Shown here: one piece after another, positions 34,001 through 42,718 of the stretch
Numbering within the stretch: position 1 is the stretch's first letter
Layout: each line of letters opens with the position of its first letter
The notes under the pieces: model-generated
Databases searched by the model: none
Seen by the model: only the letters and a program-made list of their open reading frames with translations
Told to the model about the DNA's origin: nothing
NCBI RefSeq assembly: GCF_032302195.1
Contig: NZ_CP135275.1
Span: 2,728,001-2,792,000, forward strand
Direction: 5' to 3'
From: Paenibacillus sp. MMS20-IR301
GTDB taxonomy: Bacteria; Bacillota; Bacilli; Paenibacillales; Paenibacillaceae
DNA length: 64,000 bases
Position numbers and translations under genes: made by a program

Positions 34001-35041
34001 TCACAGCGTGCTGATTCCGGATACGGAGTCGCGTTCAACCAGCCGGCATTCCGGCATGGACGGGGCTTCCGGCTTATTGCCGTTAATTAAGCTGTGCAGC
34101 ACCTCAAGCGCCTGATAGCCCATCTCATGCAGCGGCAGTCCCATGGAGGTGATGCGCGGACGCAGGTAATCACTGAATTCACGGTTATCAAAGCCAATGA
34201 CCGAGAGCTTCTGCGGAACCTGTACTCCCCTCTCCTCTGCCGCTTCCAGGACCCCGACCGCCATTACATCATTCATGGATAGAATCGCAGTAGGAGGCTC
34301 CGGCAATGCCAGCAGCTCAGAGGTAAGCCGGTATCCGGACTCCCGTTCCCAATCCCCCATCTTGATCAGCAGCGGGTCAAACGGCAGCTGGAATTCCGTA
34401 ATGGCCCTATAGTAACCGTTAAGCCGCAGCCTGGACGGAATGGAATCCATCAGACCGCTGATTATGGCAATCCGGCGGTGGCCTTGACGGATCAGATGGG
34501 TCATCGCCAGATAAGAGGCCTGCTCATCATTATACTGAATGGAAATCTCATCCTGGGCGTACGAATATGTATAGACAATCGGTTTATCCTCAGTATCAAT
34601 CAGCCCGGTTAAGTCACGGGGGTGGACACCGATATATATAATTCCATCCACCTGATTACTTAACAGATCAGCTACAGCTGCGTCGACATACTTCCGGTAA
34701 TCCTCCATGTTCGAGAAATTGCGGCCGATCCGTTTATGCAGGCGGAGGTTGACCAGCAGAATATGCAGGTCATGCTTGTCACCGAAGTCATTGATCCCAT
34801 CGATGATTTCAGGTGTATTAAATACCGTCACATCCTCCGCAATAACCCCGATCGTATTCGTGCGGTTAAGCTTCAGGCTCTGGGCAATCGCATTGGGCTT
34901 GTACTTCAGCTCTTCTATCGCTGCAACGATCCGCTCCCGGGTTTCCAGCCGCACATTACGGGTACCATTAAGCACATAGGAGACTGTAGCAATCGAAACA
35001 TTGGCCTTGGCGGCGATGTCCTTAATGCTGGTTTTTCTCAT
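34001..35041 (-). CDS. LacI family transcriptional regulator
   Basis: A 346-residue repressor. Residues 3-25 are the helix-turn-helix (SIKDIAAKANVSIATVSYVL) with the hinge helix KPNAIAQSLKLNRT, followed by a sugar-binding domain from about 60 (TNTIGVIAED). The ATG at 35039-35041 is chosen for AGGAGA eight bases upstream and because the family begins almost exactly at the helix-turn-helix. TTAAACGTTTAA in its own leader suggests autorepression. It lies downstream of the CE2-like esterase gene in the same direction, so a plant sugar is a likely effector. Confidence 0.92.
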   Translation of the reverse strand: MRKTSIKDIAAKANVSIATVSYVLNGTRNVRLETRERIVAAIEELKYKPNAIAQSLKLNRTNTIGVIAEDVTVFNTPEIIDGINDFGDKHDLHILLVNLRLHKRIGRNFSNMEDYRKYVDAAVADLLSNQVDGIIYIGVHPRDLTGLIDTEDKPIVYTYSYAQDEISIQYNDEQASYLAMTHLIRQGHRRIAIISGLMDSIPSRLRLNGYYRAITEFQLPFDPLLIKMGDWERESGYRLTSELLALPEPPTAILSMNDVMAVGVLEAAEERGVQVPQKLSVIGFDNREFSDYLRPRITSMGLPLHEMGYQALEVLHSLINGNKPEAPSMPECRLVERDSVSGISTL

Positions 35042-35084
35042 CACACATTCTCCTGTTCCAGGCTGCAATTCATTCCTCATTATG

Positions 35085-35142
35085 TTAAACGTTTAAATTA
35101 TTCCTAGTTAAAAATATATCATAGGTTTTTGCAGTTTTGCAA
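35085..35142 (-). promoter_or_regulatory. Promoter and operator of the LacI-type gene
   Basis: Read leftward, TTGCAA (35137-35142), 18-base spacer and TATATT (35113-35118), then the palindrome TTAAACGTTTAA (35085-35096) just after the expected start of transcription. Confidence 0.65.
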
Positions 35143-35166
35143 CCCCTTACATCCAGATAATGGAGT

Positions 35167-36237
35167 TTATTTACTTATTAACTCCTGTATATGCGCCGCC
35201 AGCTTGCCGGCAGCCTTACGATGAGTCGCCTGTGACGGGTGAAAATCCGCTGCGTATCCGTCAGCAGCCAGCTGCTCATCAAACCTCATGGAAGTAACCT
35301 TGCTGTCGCCCGTTTCCTGTATGTGCCTGCTGACCGCCTGCTCTACATACGGGTACAGTCTGCCGCCCATAATGCCCAGTGTGCAAAGGATCTGGGCTTG
35401 CGGATTATGCCGTCTTACCGTTCCAAGAAATACAGCATAGGCTTCAGCATATTCCTGCTGCCTTGCGGGGTCTTCCTTCGTGTAGGAATCATCATTCGTC
35501 CCCAGATTAATGACAATCAGCTCCGGCATAAATTTGCTGAAATCCCAGCTTATCTCCTGAGGGAGCAGGGTGTCCGCGAATCTGCCCTCGGACTTGCCGG
35601 CCTTCTCATAGTATTCAGGAAGCAGATGTGTCAGCAGCTTCTGATCATTCTCCGTATAGCCCGTAATGATGCCATAACCACTGTACGAAACCATGCTGTA
35701 ATCTGCCTGCAGCTGCTCTGCTGCCAGATACGCATACGCCTTGGTCACATCTTCTGTAGCCGTTGAGAAGGAATGCAGCTCGTATTCATCGTCTACCCCG
35801 TAGCCGCAGGTAATCGAATCCCCGATAAATTCAATGGCATGCGCCAAGGACGGGGCGGGCTTAATTCCATCCGCAGCCTGAACCGCAATTTCTTGAATCC
35901 CCAGCGTCGACATAGCCGCTTCGGACAGCTTGATGACCTTTACCGTAACCTGCTGCTCGGTATCACTGGCAAATACGGTATAGGTTGTCAGCTGCTGCTT
36001 CACCTGCTGATCGATTACCCGTTCACCGTTAACAAAAATACCGACACGGGCCTGATTATTCCCGCTTAAAGCGATAGAATCTCCTGCCAGTGTAATCTCC
36101 GCCTTCGTTCCGTAGAACGAAAACTCCACACCTCCGCCGGACAATGCCAGCCACCGTACACCGTTATAGAAATGCGTCCGGCCGATAACTTTTACATACT
36201 CTTCTGTTGCCTGGAACACCTGCGATAAATTAGTCAT
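35167..36237 (-). CDS. CE2-like SGNH esterase
   Basis: A 356-residue two-domain protein. Residues 1-125 form a jelly-roll domain of the kind found in carbohydrate esterase family 2; residues 130-356 form the SGNH hydrolase with GDSITCGYG (Ser141), GTNDDSY, and the catalytic His333 in DFHPS. CE2 enzymes remove acetyl groups from xylan and other polysaccharides. No signal peptide is seen, so it probably deacetylates imported oligosaccharides. It diverges from the AraC/GH27 pair. Confidence 0.85.
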   Translation of the reverse strand: MTNLSQVFQATEEYVKVIGRTHFYNGVRWLALSGGGVEFSFYGTKAEITLAGDSIALSGNNQARVGIFVNGERVIDQQVKQQLTTYTVFASDTEQQVTVKVIKLSEAAMSTLGIQEIAVQAADGIKPAPSLAHAIEFIGDSITCGYGVDDEYELHSFSTATEDVTKAYAYLAAEQLQADYSMVSYSGYGIITGYTENDQKLLTHLLPEYYEKAGKSEGRFADTLLPQEISWDFSKFMPELIVINLGTNDDSYTKEDPARQQEYAEAYAVFLGTVRRHNPQAQILCTLGIMGGRLYPYVEQAVSRHIQETGDSKVTSMRFDEQLAADGYAADFHPSQATHRKAAGKLAAHIQELISK

Positions 36238-36428
36238 AGTATGATCTTCCTGCTTTCTGTGTAACTCTATGGATACAGTAAAATAGTACTTGCTATGTTG
36301 ACTTTAACAAAGCTCCCAGCTGATTTCAATAAACTTCTATCCGGCAAGCTCATTGAGCAATGTTGTGCTATCCCATATAATTAAACCGGAGAATCAAAGA
36401 CATTCTAAATCGTCACCAGGAGGATAAC

Positions 36429-37310
36429 ATGGATATTCAGAGAGGCACTTACGGCTTCCGGTTCGCCGAAGATACCGGGCTTCAGCTGTGTATATTGTTC
36501 GCTGCCGGCTGTGATTCAATTACCGGCCCGGCATACAGCTGGGATGGTCTGGAGCGGACTGACGGGCCTCTTCTGCTGTTTCAGTACACCTTCTCCGGCG
36601 AAGGCATATTTGAGTCGGGACAGCGAACGCACCGTATAGCCGCCGGCCAGGCCTTCCTCGCCGAGATTCCCGGGCCTCACCGTTATTACTACCATCCGGA
36701 CGCTACAGAGCCCTGGGAATTCATGTTCCTGCTGTTCCGCCCGGCTCTGATTCTGCCGCATTGGCGCAAATTCCTTCACGAAGCCGGCGAAGCTCCCTAT
36801 CTGCCTGCCGACAGTCCCCCTGTCCGGCTGGCGCAAATGATTGTGGCTGATGCAGGAGCGGGCAGAATCTCTGATCCGCTGATTGCCTCGTCCTGTATCT
36901 ACCAGTTCGTGACCGAGCTGGCCCGGCTGCAGGTTACTTCGCTGCGGGACAGGGCGAACTGGGCCGATAATATAAGACGGGCAGCAGAATATATTGAGCT
37001 CCATTACTCCCAAATGATCAGTATCGACCAGCTCTCCGAGCATGTCTCGCTCTCCAAATATCATCTGATCCGCCGCTTCTCGGCAAGCACAGGCCTGACT
37101 CCTGTTGCTTACCTGACCCGCGTCCGGACAGAGAAAGCCATGGAGCTGCTGCGCGGAACCCCGCTCAGCATCGAAGCGATTGCCGGAGCGGTCGGCTACT
37201 CCAGCGGAAGCTATTTCATCAAAGCCTTCCGCAGCCTAACCGGGCTTACCCCGGGGGAATTCCGCAGCGGCGGCGAGAGCCTCGTCTACCGCAAGCTGTT
37301 CTTCGACTAG
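36429..37310 (+). CDS. AraC family transcriptional regulator
   Basis: A 293-residue regulator: an N-terminal cupin sensor (to about 150) and a C-terminal double helix-turn-helix (about 185-285) with ISIDQLSEHVSLSKYHLIRR and the second half IEAIAGAVGYSSGSYFIKAF. AGGAGG lies five bases before the ATG. It precedes the GH27 gene by 117 bases in the same direction and probably activates it and the divergent esterase. Confidence 0.92.
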   Translation: MDIQRGTYGFRFAEDTGLQLCILFAAGCDSITGPAYSWDGLERTDGPLLLFQYTFSGEGIFESGQRTHRIAAGQAFLAEIPGPHRYYYHPDATEPWEFMFLLFRPALILPHWRKFLHEAGEAPYLPADSPPVRLAQMIVADAGAGRISDPLIASSCIYQFVTELARLQVTSLRDRANWADNIRRAAEYIELHYSQMISIDQLSEHVSLSKYHLIRRFSASTGLTPVAYLTRVRTEKAMELLRGTPLSIEAIAGAVGYSSGSYFIKAFRSLTGLTPGEFRSGGESLVYRKLFFD

Positions 37311-37427
37311 GCGCAATATAGTGCTATCCGGCTTGCAAGATTACTATAGATATCAGCTCTCTCCTTGATTATGATGAACTAGACAAGCGCAGGAAGCGCA
37401 CTAATTCAACTGCAAAGGAGCTCTACC

Positions 37428-38708
37428 ATGACACATAAGCTTGCAGCACCTACTCCCCCGCTCGGCTGGAACAGCTGGGACTGCTACGGGGCGGCCGTAA
37501 CCGAAGAAGAAATCCGCGGTAATGCAGAATATATGGCAGCAAATCTCAAAGAATTCGGCTGGGATTATATTACTGTGGACATCCAGTGGTATGAGCCTTA
37601 CGCCAACTCCTCACAATACCGGGCCTTCGTCCCCCTAGTAATGGACGAATATTCCCGGTTGATGCCGGCCGAGAACCGCTTCCCGTCCGCTGCAGGCGGC
37701 AAGGGCTTCAAGCCGCTGGCTGATTATGTGCACAGCCTTGGCCTGAAGTTCGGCATTCATATCATGCGCGGAATTCCCCGCCAGGCAGCTCATGCCGGCA
37801 CTGCAATTCTCGGCAGCAATGCCACTGCGCGCGAAATTGCCCACACGAATTCGATCTGTCCCTGGAATACTGACATGTACGGTGTAGATGCCGCGCAGGA
37901 TGGTGCGGAAGCTTACTACAATTCCCTGTTCGCCCTATACGCGGAATGGGGGGTTGATCTGGTGAAGGTTGATGATATCGCCGCCTCCAGGCTGTATGAT
38001 ACCCATCAGCCGGAAATCGCACTGATTGCCAAGGCAATCGAACGCAGCGGCAGACCCATGGTGCTCAGCCTCTCCCCTGGCCCAGCTCCGGTAGAATACG
38101 CGGAATTCTTCACTGGGCATGCCAATATGTGGCGTGTGACCGATGATTTCTGGGACCTGTGGCCGCTGCTTCTGGATATGTTCGACCGCTGCCGGAAATG
38201 GCAGGGCGTGCCGCAGCCCGGCACCTGGCCTGACTGTGACATGCTGCCGCTCGGCCACATCGGGATCCGTTCAGTGGATGGCGGCGGAGCTGACCGCTGG
38301 ACCCGGTTCACCCGGGATGAGCAGCTGACCATGATGTCGCTGTGGAGCATCTTCCGCTCGCCGCTGATCTTCGGCGGCGAGCTGCGCGACAATGACGAGT
38401 GGACATTGTCGCTCCTTACCAACCGTGAGGTGCTGCACATGCACAAGGACAGCTACGGCGCGAAGGAAGCCCTGCATGAGGGCGACCTGATCGTCTGGAC
38501 AGCGGAAGAAGCCGGAGGCTCCCGCTATGCCGCAGTGTTCAACACCGGAGACAGCCCGCTGCCGGTAGAGCTTGCCCTTGAACCGCTGGGCCTTGCGGGC
38601 TATGCCACAGGCACCGAGCTCTGGAGTTGCGCACCAGCCGTGCTTGCAGGCGGCCAGCTGCAGGCTGATGTGCCGGCGCATGGCGTACGGCTCTACCGCT
38701 TCCAGTAA
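37428..38708 (+). CDS. Glycoside hydrolase family 27 (alpha-galactosidase type)
   Basis: A 426-residue enzyme with the family opening PTPPLGWNSWDCYG. The nucleophile is expected at Asp182 in LVKVDDIA and the acid/base at Asp239 or Asp240 in MWRVTDDFWD; CPWNTDMYG is an unusual insertion near 144. A C-terminal beta domain starts near 345. No signal peptide, so intracellular. GH27 covers alpha-galactosidase, N-acetylgalactosaminidase and beta-arabinopyranosidase; the exact sugar is open. AAGGAG lies seven bases before the ATG. It ends at a strong terminator. Confidence 0.85.
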   Translation: MTHKLAAPTPPLGWNSWDCYGAAVTEEEIRGNAEYMAANLKEFGWDYITVDIQWYEPYANSSQYRAFVPLVMDEYSRLMPAENRFPSAAGGKGFKPLADYVHSLGLKFGIHIMRGIPRQAAHAGTAILGSNATAREIAHTNSICPWNTDMYGVDAAQDGAEAYYNSLFALYAEWGVDLVKVDDIAASRLYDTHQPEIALIAKAIERSGRPMVLSLSPGPAPVEYAEFFTGHANMWRVTDDFWDLWPLLLDMFDRCRKWQGVPQPGTWPDCDMLPLGHIGIRSVDGGGADRWTRFTRDEQLTMMSLWSIFRSPLIFGGELRDNDEWTLSLLTNREVLHMHKDSYGAKEALHEGDLIVWTAEEAGGSRYAAVFNTGDSPLPVELALEPLGLAGYATGTELWSCAPAVLAGGQLQADVPAHGVRLYRFQ

Positions 38709-38713
38709 GTCAT

Positions 38714-38747
38714 AACAGAGGATCTGTCCACCGGGCAGATCCTCTGT
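38714..38747. terminator. Bidirectional terminator between the GH27 and ArsR-type genes
   Basis: AACAGAGGATCTG pairs with CAGATCCTCTGTT, with TATATTATTT following on the + side. The two genes converge here. Confidence 0.85.
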
Positions 38748-38759
38748 TATATTATTTGG

Positions 38760-39668
38760 TCATTTCAGATAGGCACGGACCACGATATCCTGGTCATGAT
38801 TACCGAATCCGGCTCCATAGAGGGTCAAGCCGCCTACGTTCACGGCTTGCTCATCCACCGCGAACCGCAGTGTCCAGAAAGGCTCAGCCAGATTCAGCTC
38901 GGCTGCCGTCACATCCGACATCCGCTCCCCATCAATGTACGTACCTGCAGCATCAATGCGGATCGTCTTCAGCAGCCCGTACTGATTGACATTACGGTGC
39001 CACCAGGCCGGGGTGTATTTGCCCCGTGCAGCTCTTCCGAAGTCAGCCGGACTGGTCCAGGTCCCGAGGAAAACCCCGTTGAAGGTGAAGCTGATATCTG
39101 AAGGCCAATGATCCCGCAGGCCAGGGGCTTCAGAAGCCAGCTCGGCCGAGATTTCAATCGCTTCGGCTGTTTCACCCGCCAGTACATAGTTGGGCATTTT
39201 GTATTCAACATATCCTCTGCCAAACCATAGAATCCCCGCATGAACCCGCTCAGGATCAAGGAAATACCGTGGATCATCCCACACGCCGATCTCCTTCTCA
39301 TGGGTCCCCAGTCCGCAGGTCGGATGGACTTCGAAGGCCGTATAGTGACCGACAGATATGCTCTGCTCCTTGAACTTCACTGTCTGATTAGCTGCCGGAA
39401 GCTCAATCTCAATACTTTGCGGCTCCAGATAACACAGCTTATGGGTTCCCCCGTTCAGCCTTACCCTGCGGCTACCGGTAAGTCCCGCTAGTTCCAGCTT
39501 GCGGATATGCATGGTGATGATAGAGGGGCTGAGCTGCAGCCGTCCGGCAATATCCTTCACATTCATCTCCTGATCCGCCAGCAGGCTCATAATCCGCCAT
39601 CTGACCTCACTTGCCAGTGCTTCGTATAATGCCATGAATTTAGGTTCACCGTTCGCTTTGATCAGCAT
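38760..39668 (-). CDS. ArsR-type winged-helix regulator with large C-terminal domain
   Basis: A 302-residue protein. Residues 12-80 form a winged helix-turn-helix (LASEVRWRIMSLLADQEMNV, then KDIAGRLQLSPSIITMHIRK). The remaining 220 residues form a beta-rich domain of a type seen in regulators beside glycoside hydrolase genes; I cannot name it. It diverges from the GH43 gene (176-base gap) and probably controls it. Confidence 0.8.
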   Translation of the reverse strand: MLIKANGEPKFMALYEALASEVRWRIMSLLADQEMNVKDIAGRLQLSPSIITMHIRKLELAGLTGSRRVRLNGGTHKLCYLEPQSIEIELPAANQTVKFKEQSISVGHYTAFEVHPTCGLGTHEKEIGVWDDPRYFLDPERVHAGILWFGRGYVEYKMPNYVLAGETAEAIEISAELASEAPGLRDHWPSDISFTFNGVFLGTWTSPADFGRAARGKYTPAWWHRNVNQYGLLKTIRIDAAGTYIDGERMSDVTAAELNLAEPFWTLRFAVDEQAVNVGGLTLYGAGFGNHDQDIVVRAYLK

Positions 39669-39844
39669 GACAGATAACCACCCCGTTTTGTTGAAATGAT
39701 ATTTTTATTAATTTAACTGATTTATAATTTAGGATCAAGCTTAATCCATTGCAGCATTTTACACTTTGTTGTTTAATTTTCTTAGTAGTGTCAATAGATA
39801 AACTTAGATTCATATTCATATGAATTAACAGAAGAGGTGGATGT

Positions 39845-41344
39845 ATGAAATATAGCAATCCGGTCATTAAAGGCTTCTATCCCGACCCCAGTGTATGCAA
39901 GGTAGAAGATACGTATTATCTGGTGTGCAGCTCGTTCCAGTATTTCCCCGGCGTTCCGCTCTTTGAGAGCAAGGACCTGGTAAACTGGACGCAAATCGGC
40001 CACTGCCTGACCCGGGCAAGCCAGGTAGAGCTTGGTACGGTCGGCAGCTCCGGCGGTGTCTTTGCTCCTACGATCCGTCATAACAACGGACGCTTCTATA
40101 TGACCACAACCAACGATACTACCCGGCAGAATTTCTATGTCTGGACCGATGATATTTACGGCGAATGGTCAGAACCGGTCTTTGTTGACCAGGGGGGCAT
40201 TGATCCTGATCTGTACTTCGAAGAAGACAGAGCCTTCTTCATGAGCAACGGAGTCGACGATAACGGGATCGGCGGGGTCGTCCAGTGTGAGATTGACATT
40301 GAAACGGGCAGCAAGCGCTCGCCCAGCCGCTCGATCTGGAAAGGAACTGGCGGACGGTATCTCGAAAGCCCGCATCTCTACAAAATGAACGGCCGTTATT
40401 ACCTGATGGCCGCTGAAGGCGGTACGGAATACGGTCATATGGTAATCTATGCGCGCGGAGATGCGCCATCCGGCCCGTTCGAATCCTATCCGCATAATCC
40501 GGTGCTCACGAACCGCAATCTGGGCGGTTATGAGCTGCAGGGCGTCGGACACGGCGACCTGATTGAAGACCATGCGGGCAACTGGTGGATGCTGCATCTT
40601 GGGTTCCGCCAGATCGGCAGATGGCTTACCTTCCATCATCTGGGACGCGAGGTATTTCTGACTCCAGTCACCTTTGACGAGGACGGCTGGTTCACGGCGG
40701 GCCATAACGGAACAACGCTGACCTCCTTTGAGACGGACCGTATTCCGGACACAGTTATTCAGCAGGCCCCGCAGCCGGTTACCTTCGGGAACACCAACTG
40801 GGCTCTGGACTGGTGTTACCTGCGTCATCCGGCTGAAGAGAACTATGCGCTGGGAACCGGCAAAGTAACTCTCAAGGGAACGGAAATATCGCTGGATGTT
40901 CCGGCCTCCCCTACCTTCATCGGCCTGCGCCAGCGCGACTTCGCTGCCGAAATTGCCTGTGAAGTCAACCTGACCCAAGGCACCGGTGAAGCCGGAATCA
41001 CGCTCTATATGGATGAGCAGCATCACTATGATCTGGCTGTACGCAGAAATGCAGACGGATATGCGGTCATTGAGCGCCTGAATATCGGGGATATCAAATC
41101 CGTTGAGCATACCGTAGAGCTCGGTAACAGCAGCCAAGCCAAGCTTATCGTGCGGGCAAGCCATGAGCGTTACAGCTTCTTCGTGGAAGCCGACGGTAAA
41201 GAAGTTCTGCTCGGTACAGCCCAGACCCGTTACCTCTCCTCCGAGGTTGCCGGCGGATTCACAGGCGTATTGATTGGCCTGTATGCCCAAGGTGAAGGTT
41301 CCGCAGCAGAGTTCAGCAATTTCAAATGTGAATATGCAGGATAA
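39845..41344 (+). CDS. Glycoside hydrolase family 43 (beta-xylosidase/arabinofuranosidase)
   Basis: A 499-residue enzyme. Residues 1-300 are the five-bladed propeller: Asp14 in GFYPDPSVCKV is the catalytic base, Asp120 in GGIDPDLYF the modulator, Glu174 in YLESPHLYK the acid. Residues about 310-499 are the C-terminal beta-sandwich of the two-domain xylosidase/arabinosidase subgroup. No signal peptide, so it acts on imported xylo- or arabino-oligosaccharides. GAGGTGG lies four bases before the ATG. Confidence 0.92.
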   Translation: MKYSNPVIKGFYPDPSVCKVEDTYYLVCSSFQYFPGVPLFESKDLVNWTQIGHCLTRASQVELGTVGSSGGVFAPTIRHNNGRFYMTTTNDTTRQNFYVWTDDIYGEWSEPVFVDQGGIDPDLYFEEDRAFFMSNGVDDNGIGGVVQCEIDIETGSKRSPSRSIWKGTGGRYLESPHLYKMNGRYYLMAAEGGTEYGHMVIYARGDAPSGPFESYPHNPVLTNRNLGGYELQGVGHGDLIEDHAGNWWMLHLGFRQIGRWLTFHHLGREVFLTPVTFDEDGWFTAGHNGTTLTSFETDRIPDTVIQQAPQPVTFGNTNWALDWCYLRHPAEENYALGTGKVTLKGTEISLDVPASPTFIGLRQRDFAAEIACEVNLTQGTGEAGITLYMDEQHHYDLAVRRNADGYAVIERLNIGDIKSVEHTVELGNSSQAKLIVRASHERYSFFVEADGKEVLLGTAQTRYLSSEVAGGFTGVLIGLYAQGEGSAAEFSNFKCEYAG

Positions 41345-41385
41345 TCAGCCGCCAATCATGACTGTTATGCTGTAGGGTAATAAAT

Positions 41386-41427
41386 ACAGCCGGTGCTCAG
41401 GGATTAACTCCCTGGACACCGGCTGTT
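41386..41427 (+). terminator. Hairpin after the GH43 gene
   Basis: ACAGCCGGTG.CAGGGA pairs with TCCCTG.CACCGGCTGT with a short loop. It lies 41 bases after the stop; a U-run is lacking. Confidence 0.7.
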
Positions 41428-41500
41428 GCCATCTGGCAGTTCCGATAGTATTGTTGTACTTTCTGCAACCTAGAACTACGGAATGCCTGGTGTTCTGACC

Positions 41501-41630
41501 AATTGTTGTATGAAATGCAGGAATCGCCGCCTTAAAGCGCTGAAAATCTGCTTAATGCTGCCTTTTATGCAACAATTGCTCATAAAGCATACTTTTATTT
41601 GGAGAATGTTGTATTTAGTGCAGGATTCCC
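41501..41630. repeat. Palindromic repeat unit and a second partial copy
   Basis: A 77-base unit is bounded by AATTGTTGTATGAAATGCAG (41501-41520) and its imperfect complement ending ATGCAACAATT (41567-41577); the arms match at about 16 of 20 positions. A second partial copy, ATGTTGTATTTAGTGCAGGA, begins near 41605. A short ATTGTTGTA/ACAACAAT hairpin near 56410 resembles the same motif. The 297 bases from 41428 to 41724 contain no gene. Confidence 0.5.
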
Positions 41631-41724
41631 CAGAGCTATAGACATAGCTCGAATAAGCTTGTCCGCTCCACCGCTCCCGACCGCCCTGTTTATTTCTTAT
41701 CTTCCCCGTATCCGATCGCTCTTA

Positions 41725-42528
41725 TCATCTATCAGCTCCGCCGCTCCTTATCTCGCTAATCATATATGCTGCGAAGTCAGCCAGCAGTACAGGATCATCC
41801 CCCGCGCCGCCGCTCACATCGCCTGCTGCTCTGCTGCCCGCTCCGCCTGACACTCCGCCGTACTGGTCCAGGCAGCGCTGCAGCAGCTCATGGTACCGGG
41901 CCGGCACATGCTGCAGCCCCCATTCCCCGCCCTCCTGCTTCGAGCATACCCGCTCTTCCCGTATGTACGACAGTACCCGGCACAGATTGAGCGTGTAATA
42001 CACTAGGTTACTTGCAATGTTCTGCGGCGCGTCCTCAATATCCCCGAGAATCGAGTGGAGATAATACTGCCGGTCTACCGGCGCAAACGCCTCCCGGACA
42101 GGTTCACCGTACAGTGTCTGCCCCCGGTGATAGATAATCGTGAAATGCGCTGCCAGATCCGCGTCCCCGAATCCGCCGCATAAGTAATTCTCATCCGCCT
42201 TATAGCGTTCCAAATGTGCATCTGAGAAATGAAATTCAAACGGCACCGGATACTCGAAATCCTTAAGGTATACCTTGAGTACCACCGACAGCTCAATCCC
42301 CCGTTTGTTCGGCAGACTGTCATGAAAGACCGTCACTCTCCCGGCCAGTTTCCTGCTGACCTCCCTGGTCAGCTTATCGTGCACCACAATCAGAAGATCG
42401 ATATCGCTGGTCTCCGGGTGGAAGCAGCCCATAGCCAGCGAACCGTGCAAATAAATTCCGGCCAGATTATCCCCTAATTCTTCCTTGAGCAGCTCAACTG
42501 CCTGATCCAAATAAGGCTTCATTTCCAT
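41725..42528 (-). CDS. Aminoglycoside-type nucleotidyltransferase (AadA-like)
   Basis: A 267-residue protein with the polymerase-beta-type nucleotidyltransferase motif YLHGSLAMGCF (Gly29-Ser30) and SDIDLLI (Asp42, Asp44), followed by the helical C-terminal domain of aminoglycoside adenylyltransferases (NLVYYTLNLCRVL, GEWGLQHVP). It could modify streptomycin or spectinomycin, or a different substrate. A Gly/Ala/Asp-rich stretch at about 224-246 is unusual for the family and may be a linker. AGGAGG lies eight bases before the ATG. Confidence 0.82.
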   Translation of the reverse strand: MEMKPYLDQAVELLKEELGDNLAGIYLHGSLAMGCFHPETSDIDLLIVVHDKLTREVSRKLAGRVTVFHDSLPNKRGIELSVVLKVYLKDFEYPVPFEFHFSDAHLERYKADENYLCGGFGDADLAAHFTIIYHRGQTLYGEPVREAFAPVDRQYYLHSILGDIEDAPQNIASNLVYYTLNLCRVLSYIREERVCSKQEGGEWGLQHVPARYHELLQRCLDQYGGVSGGAGSRAAGDVSGGAGDDPVLLADFAAYMISEIRSGGADR

Positions 42529-42665
42529 AGCTGTATCCTCCTGTCTACATTCCAGTTATTCTGCTGAACAGCTATCATAATTAAGCCACAGGCTCCTGTA
42601 AGCTGCAATACCAAGAACAGTTATAATCATTGTCCGCCTTACCGCTGGCTGCAGCACAAGAATGC

Positions 42666-42690
42666 CCCGCCAGCCTTCGCGGCCGGCGGG
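42666..42690 (-). terminator. Hairpin ending the two-SBP transporter operon
   Basis: Read leftward, CCCGCCGGCC and GGCTGGCGGG pair around a five-base loop, 29 bases after the last gene. No long U-run follows. Confidence 0.6.
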
Positions 42691-42718
42691 ACATATGCAT
42701 CCAACTCTAAAACGGGGA

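Noticed and set aside
40169..41290. 373-codon frame antisense to the GH43 gene
   Set aside because: The sense strand shows all GH43 catalytic motifs; the antisense protein has no recognisable domain.
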